64,000 nucleotides of DNA from Candidatus Nitrotoga arctica (GCF_918378365.1 NZ_OU912926.1:1860001-1924000), one strand, 5' to 3'. Shown: positions 17,163-27,326, counted from the stretch's first letter. Notes: generated by a model from the sequence alone, not told the origin. Translations and numbers: made by a program.

Positions 17163-17491
17163 ACATTATTCAAAGTTACTCACATTAACGTACCATTATT
17201 ATTTAGTCGAAAGTGTAATCTTTCTTACCAATTGCGATGCAAATAACGACCCAAGCCACCTACGACGCCATCAGGAATCCATAAGCTGCGATGCTCAGCG
17301 TAACGTAGCTTGAGGCGGTAGTGAGGCACTATTTTGTCGGTTCGACTTCATCTTCAGACCATTCGAGCAAGCAGCTACACCTCGCGATGCGTTTCTAGCC
17401 TAAGATAATCCTGGTGAGCTGGACACACACGCACTACGACGAAACGAGAGGAACATTCGCTATTGATACCCTCCCGCCAAACGACCATGCG
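17163..17491. other. gene-free stretch upstream of the rRNA promoter
   Basis: About 330 bp. I see no gene, RNA or clear repeat. It may contain upstream activating sites of the rRNA promoter, but nothing specific is visible. Confidence 0.4.
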
Positions 17492-18200
17492 TCAGGCTTT
17501 CTTCGATAATGTTATTGTCCGGCCAGTTGAAGTTTTCATGCTGCATATTTCACGCGAACATCCTGAAAGTATTTTTTGACACGCTCGGATGATTTCTCCA
17601 ATGTTTCCATATGCTCGGTTGCTGCGAGCTTTCAGCTTGTCCTTGTTGCGTACCGGAACCTTTAAATAAATGGCATACTTCAAATCGGCGTTAAGCCTCT
17701 CTTCCGGGTTGAGCTCTGGACTCTAGCTGGACAGGTAAAACAACTCGATTTTTTCCTCTATTGCTTGACTGGTTTGCTGTGATCCACACGTAAATTATCG
17801 AGAATCAGGAACATTTTCCTCGCCACCTCTTGGGTCAGCGCTTCTAGGAACTCGATTAGTTTGTCCGAGTTGAGGGCCTCATCAATCATCATCCAGCATG
17901 CCTTGCCCTGATGGGTGACGGTGGCGATCATCGCCAGCTTCTGGGTTGTGCCGCCCACCACGAGAAGGTCACTGGTATTTTGCCAGCCAGTACGTAGCGA
18001 CGATCTGTGTTACCACCGTTGTCTCGTTACCCCAATGAATCTCAGCACCCTCGGCCTGGGCACACTGCTCGATTATCGGATATTCGTTATCCAGCCAACT
18101 CTTCACTGCCTCCGGGCGTTGCTCATAAGTCTTCTTGATTAGCTTCTGTAGAGTAAATCCCCAACGTTTGAGGTAGTTGCCCACACCTCATACCGCGCTG
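17492..18200 (-). pseudogene. degraded IS630-family transposase
   Basis: Read on the minus strand in several frames, pieces match the intact IS630 transposase at 20857-21897: GNYLKRWGFTLQKLIKK, RPEAVKSWLDNEYP, AEGAEIHWGNET, MIDEALNSDKLIEFLEALT, LILDNLRVDHSKPVK and LKVPVRNKDKLKA. The N-terminal ~130 residues are missing and stops and frameshifts separate the pieces. It differs enough from the intact copies to be an older, separate insertion. Confidence 0.85.
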
Positions 18201-18359
18201 TATGGCAAAGACCCGTTGATTCGCCTTTGCACCGTAATTGCAATGGCGCTCTTTCTGAAAGATAGGTCGATGCGGGCGTGGTGCTCGTTCTATGATGCGG
18301 ACAAACCAGAACGGGTCAAAAGTGCGCTTGTTGATAGCGATAAGGCCTGCCTGTAGACA

Positions 18360-18684
18360 GAAAATCACCCCGTTTATTACGGTGAAACGTGAGCAACATT
18401 AGCCGATCCGGCGGTACATTTTACCGAATCACCACCACTGAAAATAGATGCGACAAAGGTTAAGACGATCTATTATTTACTACTAACCATGGAAGGACGG
18501 GCACTCTATGCGAAACGCACATACACGGTGGAACCAGTGCTTGAAATCATCACGGAGGATAATCAGATTTCGTCAATTCTCACTGCGTAGATTAAAAAAC
18601 GTCAACAGCGAGTTTAATCCAGTCGCGATGGCGTGGAACTTGAAGCGAATGTTGTGTTGGCAGGGTAATTTAGAGCGTCAATGA
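18360..18684 (+). pseudogene. C-terminal remnant of an IS1182/IS5-like DDE transposase
   Basis: In one frame EGRALYAKRTYTVEPVLEII, then after a frameshift near 18565 FRQFSLRRLKNVNSEFNPVA and AWNLKRML, ending at TGA 18682-18684. The order GRxxYxxR, EPV, FRQF, AWNLKR is the C-terminal signature of DDE_Tnp_1-type transposases such as IS1182. The N-terminal catalytic part is gone. Confidence 0.65.
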
Positions 18685-18921
18685 AATAATTTACGATGCA
18701 AATTACCGTGCTTAGGAGTCTAGAAAGTGATTTGATGAAAATCTGAACATTTTCTTGCAAGCGTGATTATAGATCTAGCCATCAAATAGATTGACAGAAC
18801 ATCTGAATTACGGCCTTCACGAGTATGATGAATCGTACTCTATTAATGATTAATGGACGGATCTATAAGTGTGCTCAAAAATCCAAGTTGTTAGTGAGAT
18901 AATTCGAAGCTAGGCAGACTA

Positions 18922-19026
18922 CTAGGGGGACGCTGATTAATTCAAAATTTCGCAGAATTTCGCGCGTAACAAATTGATTTTTAAATGTGTGAATTCTGAA
19001 ACGCGAGTTAATCAGCGCTTCCCTAG
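18922..19026. mobile_element. 105-bp MITE-like element
   Basis: The ends CTAGGGGGACGCTGATTAA (18922-18940) and, reverse complemented, CTAGGGAAGCGCTGATTAA (19008-19026) match at 16 of 19 positions. The outer CTAG fits the YTAR target duplicated by IS5-group elements. There is no coding frame inside, so it would depend on a transposase elsewhere. Confidence 0.6.
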
Positions 19027-19098
19027 CTTAACAATACGTACGGTACGTCTTAATTTGTTTCATCTGACCAAGCAGTTTTACACCTGACTTTTCTAATC

Positions 19099-19776
19099 CT
19101 ATTTTTTTTTCTTGATTATTAATGTCTCAGGTGCACCCTCTATGGATACATTTACTGCAATCTGGTTAGCATGTGCCAAATCGTCCAGCGTATTAATGTT
19201 AGTAAATGCAATTGCATCATCTAATACTACTTCGCTCAAATGTAAGGTTTCTAGCCAGCTATTTACTTTGCGCCCGCCTGAGTTTAGATAGGTATCCAAT
19301 TTAGGAAGTACGTTCTTATGATAAAGGGCAATAGTAGGCTGCCGCTTTCCAGCAACGACTGCCACTGAAGCCTCCACCGTAGTTATTGTGCTAACTGCTT
19401 TATATAAGCGGGCGATTAAATCGACTGGCAGAAATGGTGTATCGCAAGGAACGCTCGCAACCCAATCATGACGTGCAAGTCGCAGAGCGGACTGCAATCC
19501 GGCAAGCGGCCCTACCCAATTCGGGGTCTGATCGGCAATGACAGGATAACCGAAGCACAAATAATCATCTTGCACACCATTCGCATTAATCAAAACCTCT
19601 GCACTTTGGCGGCTAACCGAATCTAATACCCAGTCAATTAACGCTCGTCCATGCAAGGATTGCAAACCCTTTGCGCCGCCAATACGAGTACCCAATCCCC
19701 CTGCCAGAATTACAGTGGTTATTGCGGGCTGTACTGATTCAATGAACTCCTCAAATTTAATCTGAGAAGTTCTCAT
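19099..19776 (-). CDS. mobA: molybdenum cofactor guanylyltransferase
   Basis: 225 residues, slightly longer than typical MobA (~195) because of an N-terminal extension. Attaches GMP to molybdopterin to give the MGD cofactor used by DMSO-reductase-family enzymes. Motifs: AGGLGTRIGGAKG at residues 25-37 (nucleotide-binding loop), NANG, GPLAGLQSAL and VPCDTPFLP with the metal-binding Asp. It stands alone between the MITE and the ankyrin gene, so its partners lie elsewhere. A nitrite oxidoreductase or nitrate reductase would need such a cofactor. Confidence 0.9.
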   Translation of the reverse strand: MRTSQIKFEEFIESVQPAITTVILAGGLGTRIGGAKGLQSLHGRALIDWVLDSVSRQSAEVLINANGVQDDYLCFGYPVIADQTPNWVGPLAGLQSALRLARHDWVASVPCDTPFLPVDLIARLYKAVSTITTVEASVAVVAGKRQPTIALYHKNVLPKLDTYLNSGGRKVNSWLETLHLSEVVLDDAIAFTNINTLDDLAHANQIAVNVSIEGAPETLIIKKKK

Positions 19777-19935
19777 ATCATATTACTATCTAGTGCCAAT
19801 GCCATAAATTATATTTTTTAAATAACATATTTCAATTGGGGGACATACAAATATTATTTGCACAAGATTTCATTTTAAGAAAAACCATCAACCCGCCGAG
19901 AAGTGAACCCGGGCGTCTTGCAAATAATGTTTTGG

Positions 19936-20673
19936 TTACTGCTTATTCAGACTGATAGATTTAATAAATTCTTGGGTCTCAGCCGTAGTTGTTTCCTCAG
20001 CAAGTAATCCATATTTATTCTTAATCGTGATGTCTGCGCCATGTTCAATTAAAATTTTTGCTGTCTCTAAATTGTTAGCACAATGTAACGCGGTATTCCC
20101 TTTTTTATAAATCCCTCCTCTTGATAATGTACCTCCGCGTGCCAACTGAATATTTGGGTTTGCACCCGCAACCAACAAACGTTGGGCGACTTTTGGATGA
20201 TTAACCCATAAATGTAAAGGTGTAAAACTATCCTTATCTTTCAAATTAAAATTGGCACCGCAATCAATTAAAAATATGGCAATATTGGGGTCATCAACCT
20301 CGAATAATGGAGTTCGATTATTATTATCCATAATATTAAGGTTAGCTCCACCATCAATTAGCACCTTAGCTGCGACTATACTTGCAACATAGTGTAAGGG
20401 CGTTTTACCCAGAAAATCACGAACATTCAAATCTGCACCCTGTTTAATTGCGCACTCCATCCCCTCTAAATTGTTATCCCATGTCGCTACCATCAGAGCA
20501 TCATTATCTTTCACCGCTAATAGAGCATTATTATCTTCAGAACGAACGATACTAGCGGCTTTTTTTGCAGCAATTGATCCTGCATCTTCCTCTAATAAAA
20601 ATGCTTTAGCTTTTCCAAAAAGAGGATTATTTTCATCTGCTAGTTTTTGTACTACTTTCGGCAAAATTGCCAT
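19936..20673 (-). CDS. ankyrin-repeat protein
   Basis: 245 residues from ATG 20673, preferred over an upstream TTG because AGGAGA lies 8 nt before it. Residues ~50-230 form about five or six ankyrin repeats, e.g. GADLNVRDFLGKTPLHYVAS, GANLNIMDNNNRTPLF, GANFNLKDKDSFTPLHLW, GNTALHCANNLETAKILIEH. No signal peptide or catalytic domain is visible, so it likely binds a protein partner in the cytoplasm. An IS630 inserted ~165 bp upstream may have separated it from its promoter. Confidence 0.85.
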   Translation of the reverse strand: MAILPKVVQKLADENNPLFGKAKAFLLEEDAGSIAAKKAASIVRSEDNNALLAVKDNDALMVATWDNNLEGMECAIKQGADLNVRDFLGKTPLHYVASIVAAKVLIDGGANLNIMDNNNRTPLFEVDDPNIAIFLIDCGANFNLKDKDSFTPLHLWVNHPKVAQRLLVAGANPNIQLARGGTLSRGGIYKKGNTALHCANNLETAKILIEHGADITIKNKYGLLAEETTTAETQEFIKSISLNKQ

Positions 20674-20837
20674 GAAAAAATCTCCTGATGAAATATTATT
20701 AAATATTAAGGACAACTACCCGGTGAGTGGCTCGTTTTGCAAAACTTAGTACATATTTTTGAGCATTTTTGCATCTGCATCATTGAGACCAAGCCTAATT
20801 TTTAAAGTATTTGAAAAGTCATTGTTTACTATGCCTA

Positions 20838-21952
20838 TTGATCCGGCACAAATTATTCATGAAGCCGCGTAGGCGACTTTTGGGTCGCCGAAATAACGGC
20901 GCACGCGTTCGGGGTTTTGCTCAAGCATGGTCATGTGATCAGTCGCAGCAGCTCTGAGTTTTGCCTTGGTGCGCACTGGCACCTTTGAAGTGATGACGTG
21001 TTTGAGATCCGCATTCAGTCTTTCTTCGGGGTTGAGTTCAGGGCTGTAGCTGGGCAAGTAGAACAACTCGATTTTCTGTGCGTTCTCGGCAGCCCAAGCC
21101 TTTACAGGTTTGCTGTGATGAACTCTCAAGTTGTCCAGTATCAGAAACACCTTGCGGTCTGTATCCTTGATGAGCGCCTCCAGAAATTCAATGAGCTTGT
21201 CGGAGTTAAATGCCTCATCAATAATCATCCAGCGCGTTTTACCCTGATTGGTTACCGTCGCAATCATCGATAGCTTGTGGCGCGTGCCGCCTACTGCGAA
21301 CGTCACAGGTGTCTTGCCCACCGGCGCATAGCTCCTGCCTCTGACATCCGTGTTGACTAGCGCCGTCTCGTCGCCCCAGTGAATTTCCGCACCTTCTGTT
21401 TTTGCTCTGGCTTCAATGGCCGGATATTGTTCATCAAGCCAAGCCTGGACGGCTTCAGGCCGCTGCTCGTATGCTTTTTTAATGGGTTTTTGTGGTGTAA
21501 AACCCCAACGTGCCAAGTAGTTGCCTACTGCCCGAATAGACAGCTTGATACCGTGCGCCAGCTCAATGTGCTGGCGCACAGCGGGCCTGCTCCATAGCGC
21601 AAAATCCATCTTGAGTTGTTCGGGGCGTCTGTCGCAGATGGTTTGTTGAATCGCCAGCTCTTGGCTAACCGTCAAGCGGCGTCCACTGCCAGGTTTTTTA
21701 CCCCGAACGCCGGGCTTGAGTGCCCCCGAACCTTCAGCCTTATACAACCGCAGCGCCGTATTGACTGCCGTCCAGCTCAGTCCCGTTTGCACCACGATCT
21801 CCATCACCGCCACACCTTTGCGGTGCATACGAATAACTTGCTTGCGTCGTTCATGCAGTACTTCTCGCGACTGCTTGCGGGCATCTTCTTTTTCCATACT
21901 CCATAGACATCGAAAACCAATAAAAATTCATTTATAAATCGTGCCGGGTCTA
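20838..21952 (-). mobile_element. IS630-family insertion sequence, copy A (1115 bp)
   Basis: The ends TTGATCCGGCAC and GTGCCGGGTCTA are imperfect inverted repeats and are flanked by TA on both sides, the target duplication of the IS630-Tc1 group. The copy at 57744-58858 has the same length and ends and is nearly identical. Confidence 0.92.
20857..21897 (-). CDS. IS630 transposase
   Basis: 346 residues: N-terminal helix-turn-helix region (RKQVIRMHRKGVAVMEIV, TGLSWTAVNTALRLYK) and a DDE domain with GDETALVN, LILDNLRVHHSKPVKAW and PELNPEERLN carrying the catalytic acids. Intact, in one frame, so potentially active. It differs from copy B at two residues near the C-terminus (MLEQ.../FGDPK here). 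Confidence 0.95.
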   Translation of the reverse strand: MEKEDARKQSREVLHERRKQVIRMHRKGVAVMEIVVQTGLSWTAVNTALRLYKAEGSGALKPGVRGKKPGSGRRLTVSQELAIQQTICDRRPEQLKMDFALWSRPAVRQHIELAHGIKLSIRAVGNYLARWGFTPQKPIKKAYEQRPEAVQAWLDEQYPAIEARAKTEGAEIHWGDETALVNTDVRGRSYAPVGKTPVTFAVGGTRHKLSMIATVTNQGKTRWMIIDEAFNSDKLIEFLEALIKDTDRKVFLILDNLRVHHSKPVKAWAAENAQKIELFYLPSYSPELNPEERLNADLKHVITSKVPVRTKAKLRAAATDHMTMLEQNPERVRRYFGDPKVAYAAS

Positions 21953-22089
21953 TAGTATCAGAGGTTATTCATTGATATTTATTCCATTTTTTAAATAAAT
22001 ATGTGCAATAGCAATACCTGAATATATGATAAATCTCTTTGTATAATTCCGCAAATGAACAACCTCGTAGCAAGCTGCGGGATATCTCA

Positions 22090-22440
22090 AAACAGCGCAC
22101 GCTCATGGTTCGAATGTAATTTATGATACTTATTCCTTTGACTCTTGACGTACTTACCTAATATAGCTTCATCGCCATGTTTCCCAATCGAGCTTGCAAA
22201 AAACCATCCATCCAGAATTCACCACCCACAAAACTGTTTCTTTACTTGCGGGCAACGCCTGAATATCTCTCGTACCGTTATGCTCTTCAGCATCCTCAGC
22301 ATCTTCGTCACACTGTATGTCGCTCTGAACCAAAAAATGGACATGATCCTTGTCCGCTCCTATCTCCAAACTTCATTTGGTAGCGCTCCTCAATTTCCCA
22401 ACATACTTCTTTAAAAATCTCATCAACCCTGCCGTCAAAG
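22090..22440 (-). pseudogene. IS200/IS605-family TnpA (Y1 transposase) remnant
   Basis: Minus-strand pieces in different frames: CWEIEERYQMKF, IGADKDHVHFLVQS (the HUH motif HVH of Y1 transposases), then DGFFASSIGKHGDEAILGKY and VKSQG. These follow the order of IS200/IS605 TnpA. Several frameshifts make it inactive. Confidence 0.75.
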
Positions 22441-22567
22441 GCGACTCGTCAATACTTTACCGGAAATACCAAGTAATACATCAACACCGTTAGGTTGGAA
22501 CTTTTATGGGTATATCGCTCATCCGCAATACTTACGCCGCAAGCGGCGGGGAGTTCACCCCAAAGGT

Positions 22568-23956
22568 TCAATATTGAGCGTGAGCGAAGTTATCAAAACG
22601 TGTATATTCACCACGGAACGTCAACTCAACCTTGCCTATCGGGCCGTTACGCTGCTTGCCGATGATAATTTCCGCCTTACCCTTGTCAGGTGAATCAGGG
22701 TTGTATACTTCATCACGATAGATAAACAGAATCAGATCGGCATCCTGTTCGATAGCACCGGATTCGCGCAGATCGGACATCATCGGGCGTTTGTTAGGAC
22801 GCTGCTCCAAGCTACGGTTAAGCTGCGATAGCGCCATAACAGGTACTTGTAACTCCTTGGCTAACCCTTTCAAAGAACGTGAAATTTCTGAAATTTCGGT
22901 AGCACGATTTTCACTTGCCTTACTTGAAGGAGAAGACATTAACTGCAAGTAATCGATAATAATCAACCCTAAGCCATTATTTTGGCGATGTAATCTGCGT
23001 GCACGCGAGCGTAACTCAAGCGAATTTAGCGCGGCTGTTTCGTCGATGAAAATGGCTGCATCATTCAAACGCCCCAGTGCATGGGTCAGGCGCGGCCAGT
23101 CATCTTCCTGCAAACGTCCAGTGCGCAAATCATGCTGGTTGAGTTTACCTACTGAACCTATCATGCGCATGGCCAATTGGATGCCACCCATTTCCATACT
23201 AAAGATTGCCACTGGCTTACAGCTTTCCAACGCCACATGCTCGGCGATATTAATAGCAAAAGCAGTTTTACCCATACTCGGGCGCCCGGCAACAATAATC
23301 AGTTCACCTGGTTGCAGGCCGGAAGTCATGCTGTCCAAGTCGGTAAATCCACTTGCCACACCAGTCACATCGCTGGAGTTATCACGACCGTAAAGTGTCT
23401 CAATACGCTCCACTACCTTCGTAAGTAGCGGTGGAAGGGGGCTGAAACCCTGACGGCCGCGCTCACCAGCCTCAGCAATCTCAAATACACGGCTTTCCGC
23501 TTCATCCAGCAACTGGTTCGCATCGCGCCCAGCGGGGTTATAGGCGCTAGTAGCAATTTCGCTGCCAACCTCAGCTAGTTTGCGCATAACAGCGCGCTCA
23601 CGCACAATTTCAGCATAGCGCCGGATGTTAGCTGCGGACGGCACGTTTTGCGCCAAGGAGCCTAAATAAGCCAATCCACCGGCTTTATCGAGTTCAGCAT
23701 TGCTTTCCAACGATTCCGCCACGGTGATAACGTCTACCGGTTTGGCATGCTCGGTCAAGCGCGCGATATGCCGGTAAATCAGGCGGTGCTCAAAACGGTA
23801 AAAATCTTGTTCACTAATCAGGTCGGCAATTTTGTCCCACGCGGTGGAGTCCAAAAAAATGCCGCCCAATACCGACTGCTCAGCTTCCACCGAATGAGGT
23901 GGAAGTTTTAATGCCTCAAGCTGGGGATCTGGTGGAGGAATATATAGGTTGTGCAT
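22568..23956 (-). CDS. dnaB: replicative DNA helicase DnaB
   Basis: 462 residues. Ring helicase that unwinds DNA at the replication fork. N-terminal DnaB domain (residues ~15-120, PPHSVEAEQSVLGG), RecA-like domain from ~190 with Walker A GRPSMGKT at 224-231, Walker B-like LIIIDYLQLM and SQLNRSLEQRP. It lies downstream of rplI on the same strand, the usual order, but behind the terminator at 24203-24238, so it probably has its own promoter in the 23957-24202 gap. Confidence 0.97.
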   Translation of the reverse strand: MHNLYIPPPDPQLEALKLPPHSVEAEQSVLGGIFLDSTAWDKIADLISEQDFYRFEHRLIYRHIARLTEHAKPVDVITVAESLESNAELDKAGGLAYLGSLAQNVPSAANIRRYAEIVRERAVMRKLAEVGSEIATSAYNPAGRDANQLLDEAESRVFEIAEAGERGRQGFSPLPPLLTKVVERIETLYGRDNSSDVTGVASGFTDLDSMTSGLQPGELIIVAGRPSMGKTAFAINIAEHVALESCKPVAIFSMEMGGIQLAMRMIGSVGKLNQHDLRTGRLQEDDWPRLTHALGRLNDAAIFIDETAALNSLELRSRARRLHRQNNGLGLIIIDYLQLMSSPSSKASENRATEISEISRSLKGLAKELQVPVMALSQLNRSLEQRPNKRPMMSDLRESGAIEQDADLILFIYRDEVYNPDSPDKGKAEIIIGKQRNGPIGKVELTFRGEYTRFDNFAHAQY

Positions 23957-24202
23957 AGTGCCGAGTTATTGATCAAGAACTAATGTAGAGCCGCATTCTT
24001 GGTGGGACTTATTTTTGAGATCATTATTTTCGGTATTTATTGCATGGAATATAAAAACTTAAAAATAAAACCGGTAGTTTTAGCCACTACGTTAACAATA
24101 TTTTGCAAAGAACTTCTTCTTTGACCAATTATATAAGCTCCAATTAACGTAAACACCAAACTAGCTGCAGCATTCTATCACTGAGAAAATTTCTGCCACC
24201 AA

Positions 24203-24238
24203 AAATAAAATAGAGCTGTCGCCAGCTCTATTTTATTT
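24203..24238 (-). terminator. terminator of the rpsF-priB-rpsR-rplI operon
   Basis: AAATAAAATAGAGCTG (24203-24218) and CAGCTCTATTTTATTT (24223-24238) form a 16-bp stem with a 4-nt loop. On the minus strand it is followed by T-rich sequence, 19 bp after rplI. Because both arms end in A/T tracts it could work in both directions. Confidence 0.85.
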
Positions 24239-24256
24239 ACAACAATGCGTAAAAAA

Positions 24257-24712
24257 CTACGGCTTATGCTCGCCCAACACTGAAACTATAATATTAGCTA
24301 TAACATCAGTGTGCAACGCGATGTTGACTGGATAATCGCCGACTTGCTTTATATGCCCCGCCGACATGCGCACTTGAGTTTTTTCCACAGTAAAACCTTG
24401 CAGTGCCAGCGCCGTAACGATGTCGGCATTGGTCACGGAACCGAACAACTTGCCGTCAACGCCGGCCTTTTGTACGATTTGCACAGTCAGTCCGTTGTAC
24501 TTCTCAGCGCGTGCCTGAGCTTCTCCCACCTTGGCTTGCTCTGCAGCTTCCAGTTCAAGGCGACGAACTGCAAATTCCGCCTTATTACCCTCAGTCGCAC
24601 GCTTGGCTTTGCCTTGCGGAATCAGAAAATTACGTGCATAGCCATTTTTAACCTTAACTACATCGCCCAATTGGCCAAGGTTTACCATTTTTTCCATAAG
24701 TATCACTTGCAT
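24257..24712 (-). CDS. rplI: 50S ribosomal protein L9
   Basis: 151 residues from ATG 24712 (AGGAG 6 nt upstream); a longer in-frame extension lacks L9 similarity and overlaps rpsR. N-terminal domain [21 protein letters not shown] and [15 protein letters not shown], long central helix, C-terminal domain with DGKLFGSVT. Binds 23S rRNA near L1. Last gene of the operon. Confidence 0.97.
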   Translation of the reverse strand: MQVILMEKMVNLGQLGDVVKVKNGYARNFLIPQGKAKRATEGNKAEFAVRRLELEAAEQAKVGEAQARAEKYNGLTVQIVQKAGVDGKLFGSVTNADIVTALALQGFTVEKTQVRMSAGHIKQVGDYPVNIALHTDVIANIIVSVLGEHKP

Positions 24713-24722
24713 GTTCTGCTCC

Positions 24723-24992
24723 TTAATGCAAATCTGTGTAAGGCAGCAACGCCAAGAATCTTGCACGCTTGATTGCAATGCCCAATTGACGCTGGAAGCG
24801 CGATTTGGTGCCAGTAATACGTGCCGGAATAACCTTGCCGTTCTCAGCAATAAATTCCTTGAGAATATTCAAATCTTTATAATCTACTTCTGCAATCTTA
24901 TCTGCAGTGAAGCGGCAAAATTTGCGGCGTTTGAACAATTGACGCGAAGAGTTACTCTTCTTGTCATCTTTTTTCTTAAAAACACGAGCCAT
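24723..24992 (-). CDS. rpsR: 30S ribosomal protein S18
   Basis: 89 residues with the family core [26 protein letters not shown], and [12 protein letters not shown]. The extended Lys-rich N-terminus is usual in betaproteobacteria. Binds S6 on the platform of the small subunit. It lies between priB and rplI with 10-bp gaps on both sides. Confidence 0.97.
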   Translation of the reverse strand: MARVFKKKDDKKSNSSRQLFKRRKFCRFTADKIAEVDYKDLNILKEFIAENGKVIPARITGTKSRFQRQLGIAIKRARFLALLPYTDLH

Positions 24993-25002
24993 GCTGTGCT
25001 CC

Positions 25003-25305
25003 TTATTCTAATGTAATGTTATCAATGTGCAACACAAGTTGTGTGATGCGTAAACTGCGCTGAGCCAAAAATCCTTCTGCTTTTACCCGCTGTCCCAATT
25101 GCAAATTATTAGCCTGCTGGGCAGCTGCACCAAGTGCCAAAGCTGGGATATCACACTGTACATGACGCGCTATGCCGGCCTCTAGTTGAGTTGAAGCATG
25201 ACGAATTTTTAATGCGATTCGCGCTACCCCTGCCGGGGTGTACCGCAAACTATCTAGTTCAACGAGTTCTCCGTCAACGGAGAGCCGGTTGCAAGCAACA
25301 CTCAA
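25003..25305 (-). CDS. priB: primosomal replication protein PriB
   Basis: 100 residues, OB-fold single-strand DNA-binding protein used in replication restart with PriA. Seen: [21 protein letters not shown] and [18 protein letters not shown]. It starts with TTG, and the TTGA overlap with the rpsF stop suggests translational coupling. The position between rpsF and rpsR is the conserved one. Confidence 0.92.
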   Translation of the reverse strand: MSVACNRLSVDGELVELDSLRYTPAGVARIALKIRHASTQLEAGIARHVQCDIPALALGAAAQQANNLQLGQRVKAEGFLAQRSLRITQLVLHIDNITLE

Positions 25306-25715
25306 TCAGTAACCGCAGCAACTTCAGCTGGCACGACCAATTCAATCTGAGGAGCCTGTCCTGAGCCTGCCGCAGGGGCAGTCAACGAACGCGACTTTTC
25401 CTCTCTCATCATCGCCGAAGGAATGGTTACCGCAGATTTAGTTTTGATAGTCAAGTGGCGTAGCACAGCATCGTTAAACTTGAATGCATGTTCAATCTCG
25501 TCCAAAACTTCCTGGTTGCATTCAATATTCATCAACACATAATGCGCTTTATGGATTTTTTGGATCGGGTAAGCCAATTGACGGCGACCCCAGTCTTCCA
25601 AGCGATGAATTAAACCATTCTTGGCCGTCACCAGAGCACGGTAGCGTTCAATCATAGCGGGTACCTGCTCGCTCTGGTCGGGGTGCACGATAAATATAAT
25701 TTCGTAATGTCGCAT
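25302..25715 (-). CDS. rpsF: 30S ribosomal protein S6
   Basis: 137 residues, first gene of the S6 operon. N-terminal [21 protein letters not shown], then [13 protein letters not shown] and [10 protein letters not shown], as in the family. The C-terminal tail after ~105 is longer and Ala/Pro-rich. The start has AAGGAGAATT before ATG at 25715. The leader (25716-25800) may hold the S6:S18 autoregulatory RNA known in other bacteria, but I could not confirm its fold. Confidence 0.97.
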   Translation of the reverse strand: MRHYEIIFIVHPDQSEQVPAMIERYRALVTAKNGLIHRLEDWGRRQLAYPIQKIHKAHYVLMNIECNQEVLDEIEHAFKFNDAVLRHLTIKTKSAVTIPSAMMREEKSRSLTAPAAGSGQAPQIELVVPAEVAAVTD

Positions 25716-25986
25716 TAATTCTCCTTTTGGATATAAAGCCCCCCGTCATGCGTAACGGTAGAGCAAGGGTTTGAGGGAGCGTGATTATAGCGAAAAATTC
25801 AGTCAGGTCAAGGAAAAGCCTTGTTTACAATCTTGTTGTCTCTATCTCAAACTCTTTAAGGAAACGCATTATTGTCCCAATTCGAGATAACGGTATAGAT
25901 CAGCAGAGTGCAATGTAATTCGCTAAATCGGATGAATCGCCGAACAAGGTTGATGCATGATAATTACAGAATTTCAGCGATGACTA

Positions 25987-26808
25987 CTACATCCGCGTAA
26001 AAAAACGACCACTCATTTCTTCCAGCCCCAGAGTTTGCAGCATTTCTTTCAATCGCTCAGCCGAACGATTACATGGCAAATTTTTGAAATTCGCGATAAT
26101 AAGTTCATTTTTCATCGAATGCTCCCAACCCACTAGCTCGGTCACTGTCACTTGGTAACCGTGAGCTTCCAATTGCAAACAGCGCAGCACGTTGGTAATG
26201 TGACTACCAAATTCACGGGTATGGATGGGATGGCGCCATAGTTCAATCAGAACATTTTTCGCCAGATCTTTGCCTTTATTTTTCTTCAATACCACCGCCA
26301 CTTCGGCTTGGCAGCATGGCACCAATACGATAAATTGAGCATTTTTTTTCAACGCAAAGCGTATGGCATCGTCAGTAGCGGTATTACACGCATGGAGGGC
26401 TGTGACCACATTCACCTTGGCGGGCAAAATCTCTGACTCAATAGACTGTTCCACCGATAAGTTAAGGAATGACATACTTGGAAAATTTAGCCGTGACGCC
26501 AACGCCTGCGAGTGTTTGACCAAGTCATCACGTGTTTCGATGCCGTAGATACGCGATGCATCGTTCAATGTCTTAAAAAACAAGTCATAGAGGATGAAGC
26601 CAAGATAAGATTTGCCTGCCCCATGATCCACCAGTTGAATGCTGTGGTGATCTTGCTTAATTTCTTGCAGCAACGGCTCGATAAATTGATAGAGGTGATA
26701 GACCTGCTTAAGCTTGCGTCGGGAATCTTGATTCATCTTCCCATCTCGAGTAAGAATGTGCAGCTCTTTAAGCAGATCAATTGATTGACCAGATTTTATT
26801 TCATGCAT
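25987..26808 (-). CDS. SAM-dependent methyltransferase-like protein
   Basis: 273 residues from ATG 26808, preceded by GGGAG. A Rossmann-type SAM site is seen in QLVDHGAGKSYLGF, followed by GIETRDDLV (acidic residue after beta-2) and VNVVTALHACNTATDDA, then PCCQAEV. This pattern fits the Methyltransf_32-type family (GSTCD-like), whose substrate is usually unknown. An N-terminal ~70-residue helical part precedes the fold. No operon partner. Two tandem 15-bp repeats lie just upstream. Confidence 0.72.
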   Translation of the reverse strand: MHEIKSGQSIDLLKELHILTRDGKMNQDSRRKLKQVYHLYQFIEPLLQEIKQDHHSIQLVDHGAGKSYLGFILYDLFFKTLNDASRIYGIETRDDLVKHSQALASRLNFPSMSFLNLSVEQSIESEILPAKVNVVTALHACNTATDDAIRFALKKNAQFIVLVPCCQAEVAVVLKKNKGKDLAKNVLIELWRHPIHTREFGSHITNVLRCLQLEAHGYQVTVTELVGWEHSMKNELIIANFKNLPCNRSAERLKEMLQTLGLEEMSGRFFTRM

Positions 26809-26818
26809 ACCGCTCCCA

Positions 26819-26848
26819 ATAGCTCCCCTCAAAATAGCTCCCCTCAAA
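26819..26848. repeat. tandem duplication of a 15-bp unit
   Basis: ATAGCTCCCCTCAAA occurs twice in tandem (26819-26833 and 26834-26848). On the minus strand each copy contains GAGGGGAG, so the upstream region of the methyltransferase gene has extra ribosome-site-like sequences. Confidence 0.7.
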
Positions 26849-27326
26849 AATTAATTTCGCCCCTCCAATGGCTATTATAAAATAGTTATTATTAATAAAT
26901 AAGTTAAACGATTATACTAAACCAGAATATGAAGACTGCATGACGACGATCGTACTTTCTTGTTAGCGACGAAACTAATAAGAAAACTGAACCATGCGAG
27001 CTGGACATACTGTAACGCGAGTATGGGAACCGTGCAACGCATTGTCCATACGATTGCATAGTTAGACAATGCGGCCCGTGCAGTGAGATAAACTGAAAAA
27101 ATAGACACAAACGTTTTATTAAACTTGAGACGAAGATGTCAAATTAAGAAAAAATAACGAAAGCAAATACAGCAAGAAATTTCAAGAACAAGCAACCAAG
27201 CAATCAACGAAAGCAGAATTGAGTAAGGAACGATGTAATAACCATCGTTGCCACCTTTGACCTTGGTAACCTGGCGCCGATAAGAAAAGTAGACGAGATC
27301 GGCAAGACACAACTTACACCTTTACT
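26849..27326. other. gene-free A-rich stretch
   Basis: About 480 bp between the methyltransferase and the PAS-GGDEF-EAL gene. The part 27110-27230 is markedly purine-rich on the + strand. Short minus-strand frames here have no ribosome site or family resemblance. No RNA gene recognised. Confidence 0.45.

Noticed and set aside
22568..25715. A plasmid or phage origin near dnaB
   Set aside because: dnaB sits in its normal chromosomal position after the S6-L9 operon; no iterons or initiator gene seen.
26904..27110. Two overlapping minus-strand frames of 63-68 codons
   Set aside because: No ribosome site, no family features, Ser/Phe-rich random composition.
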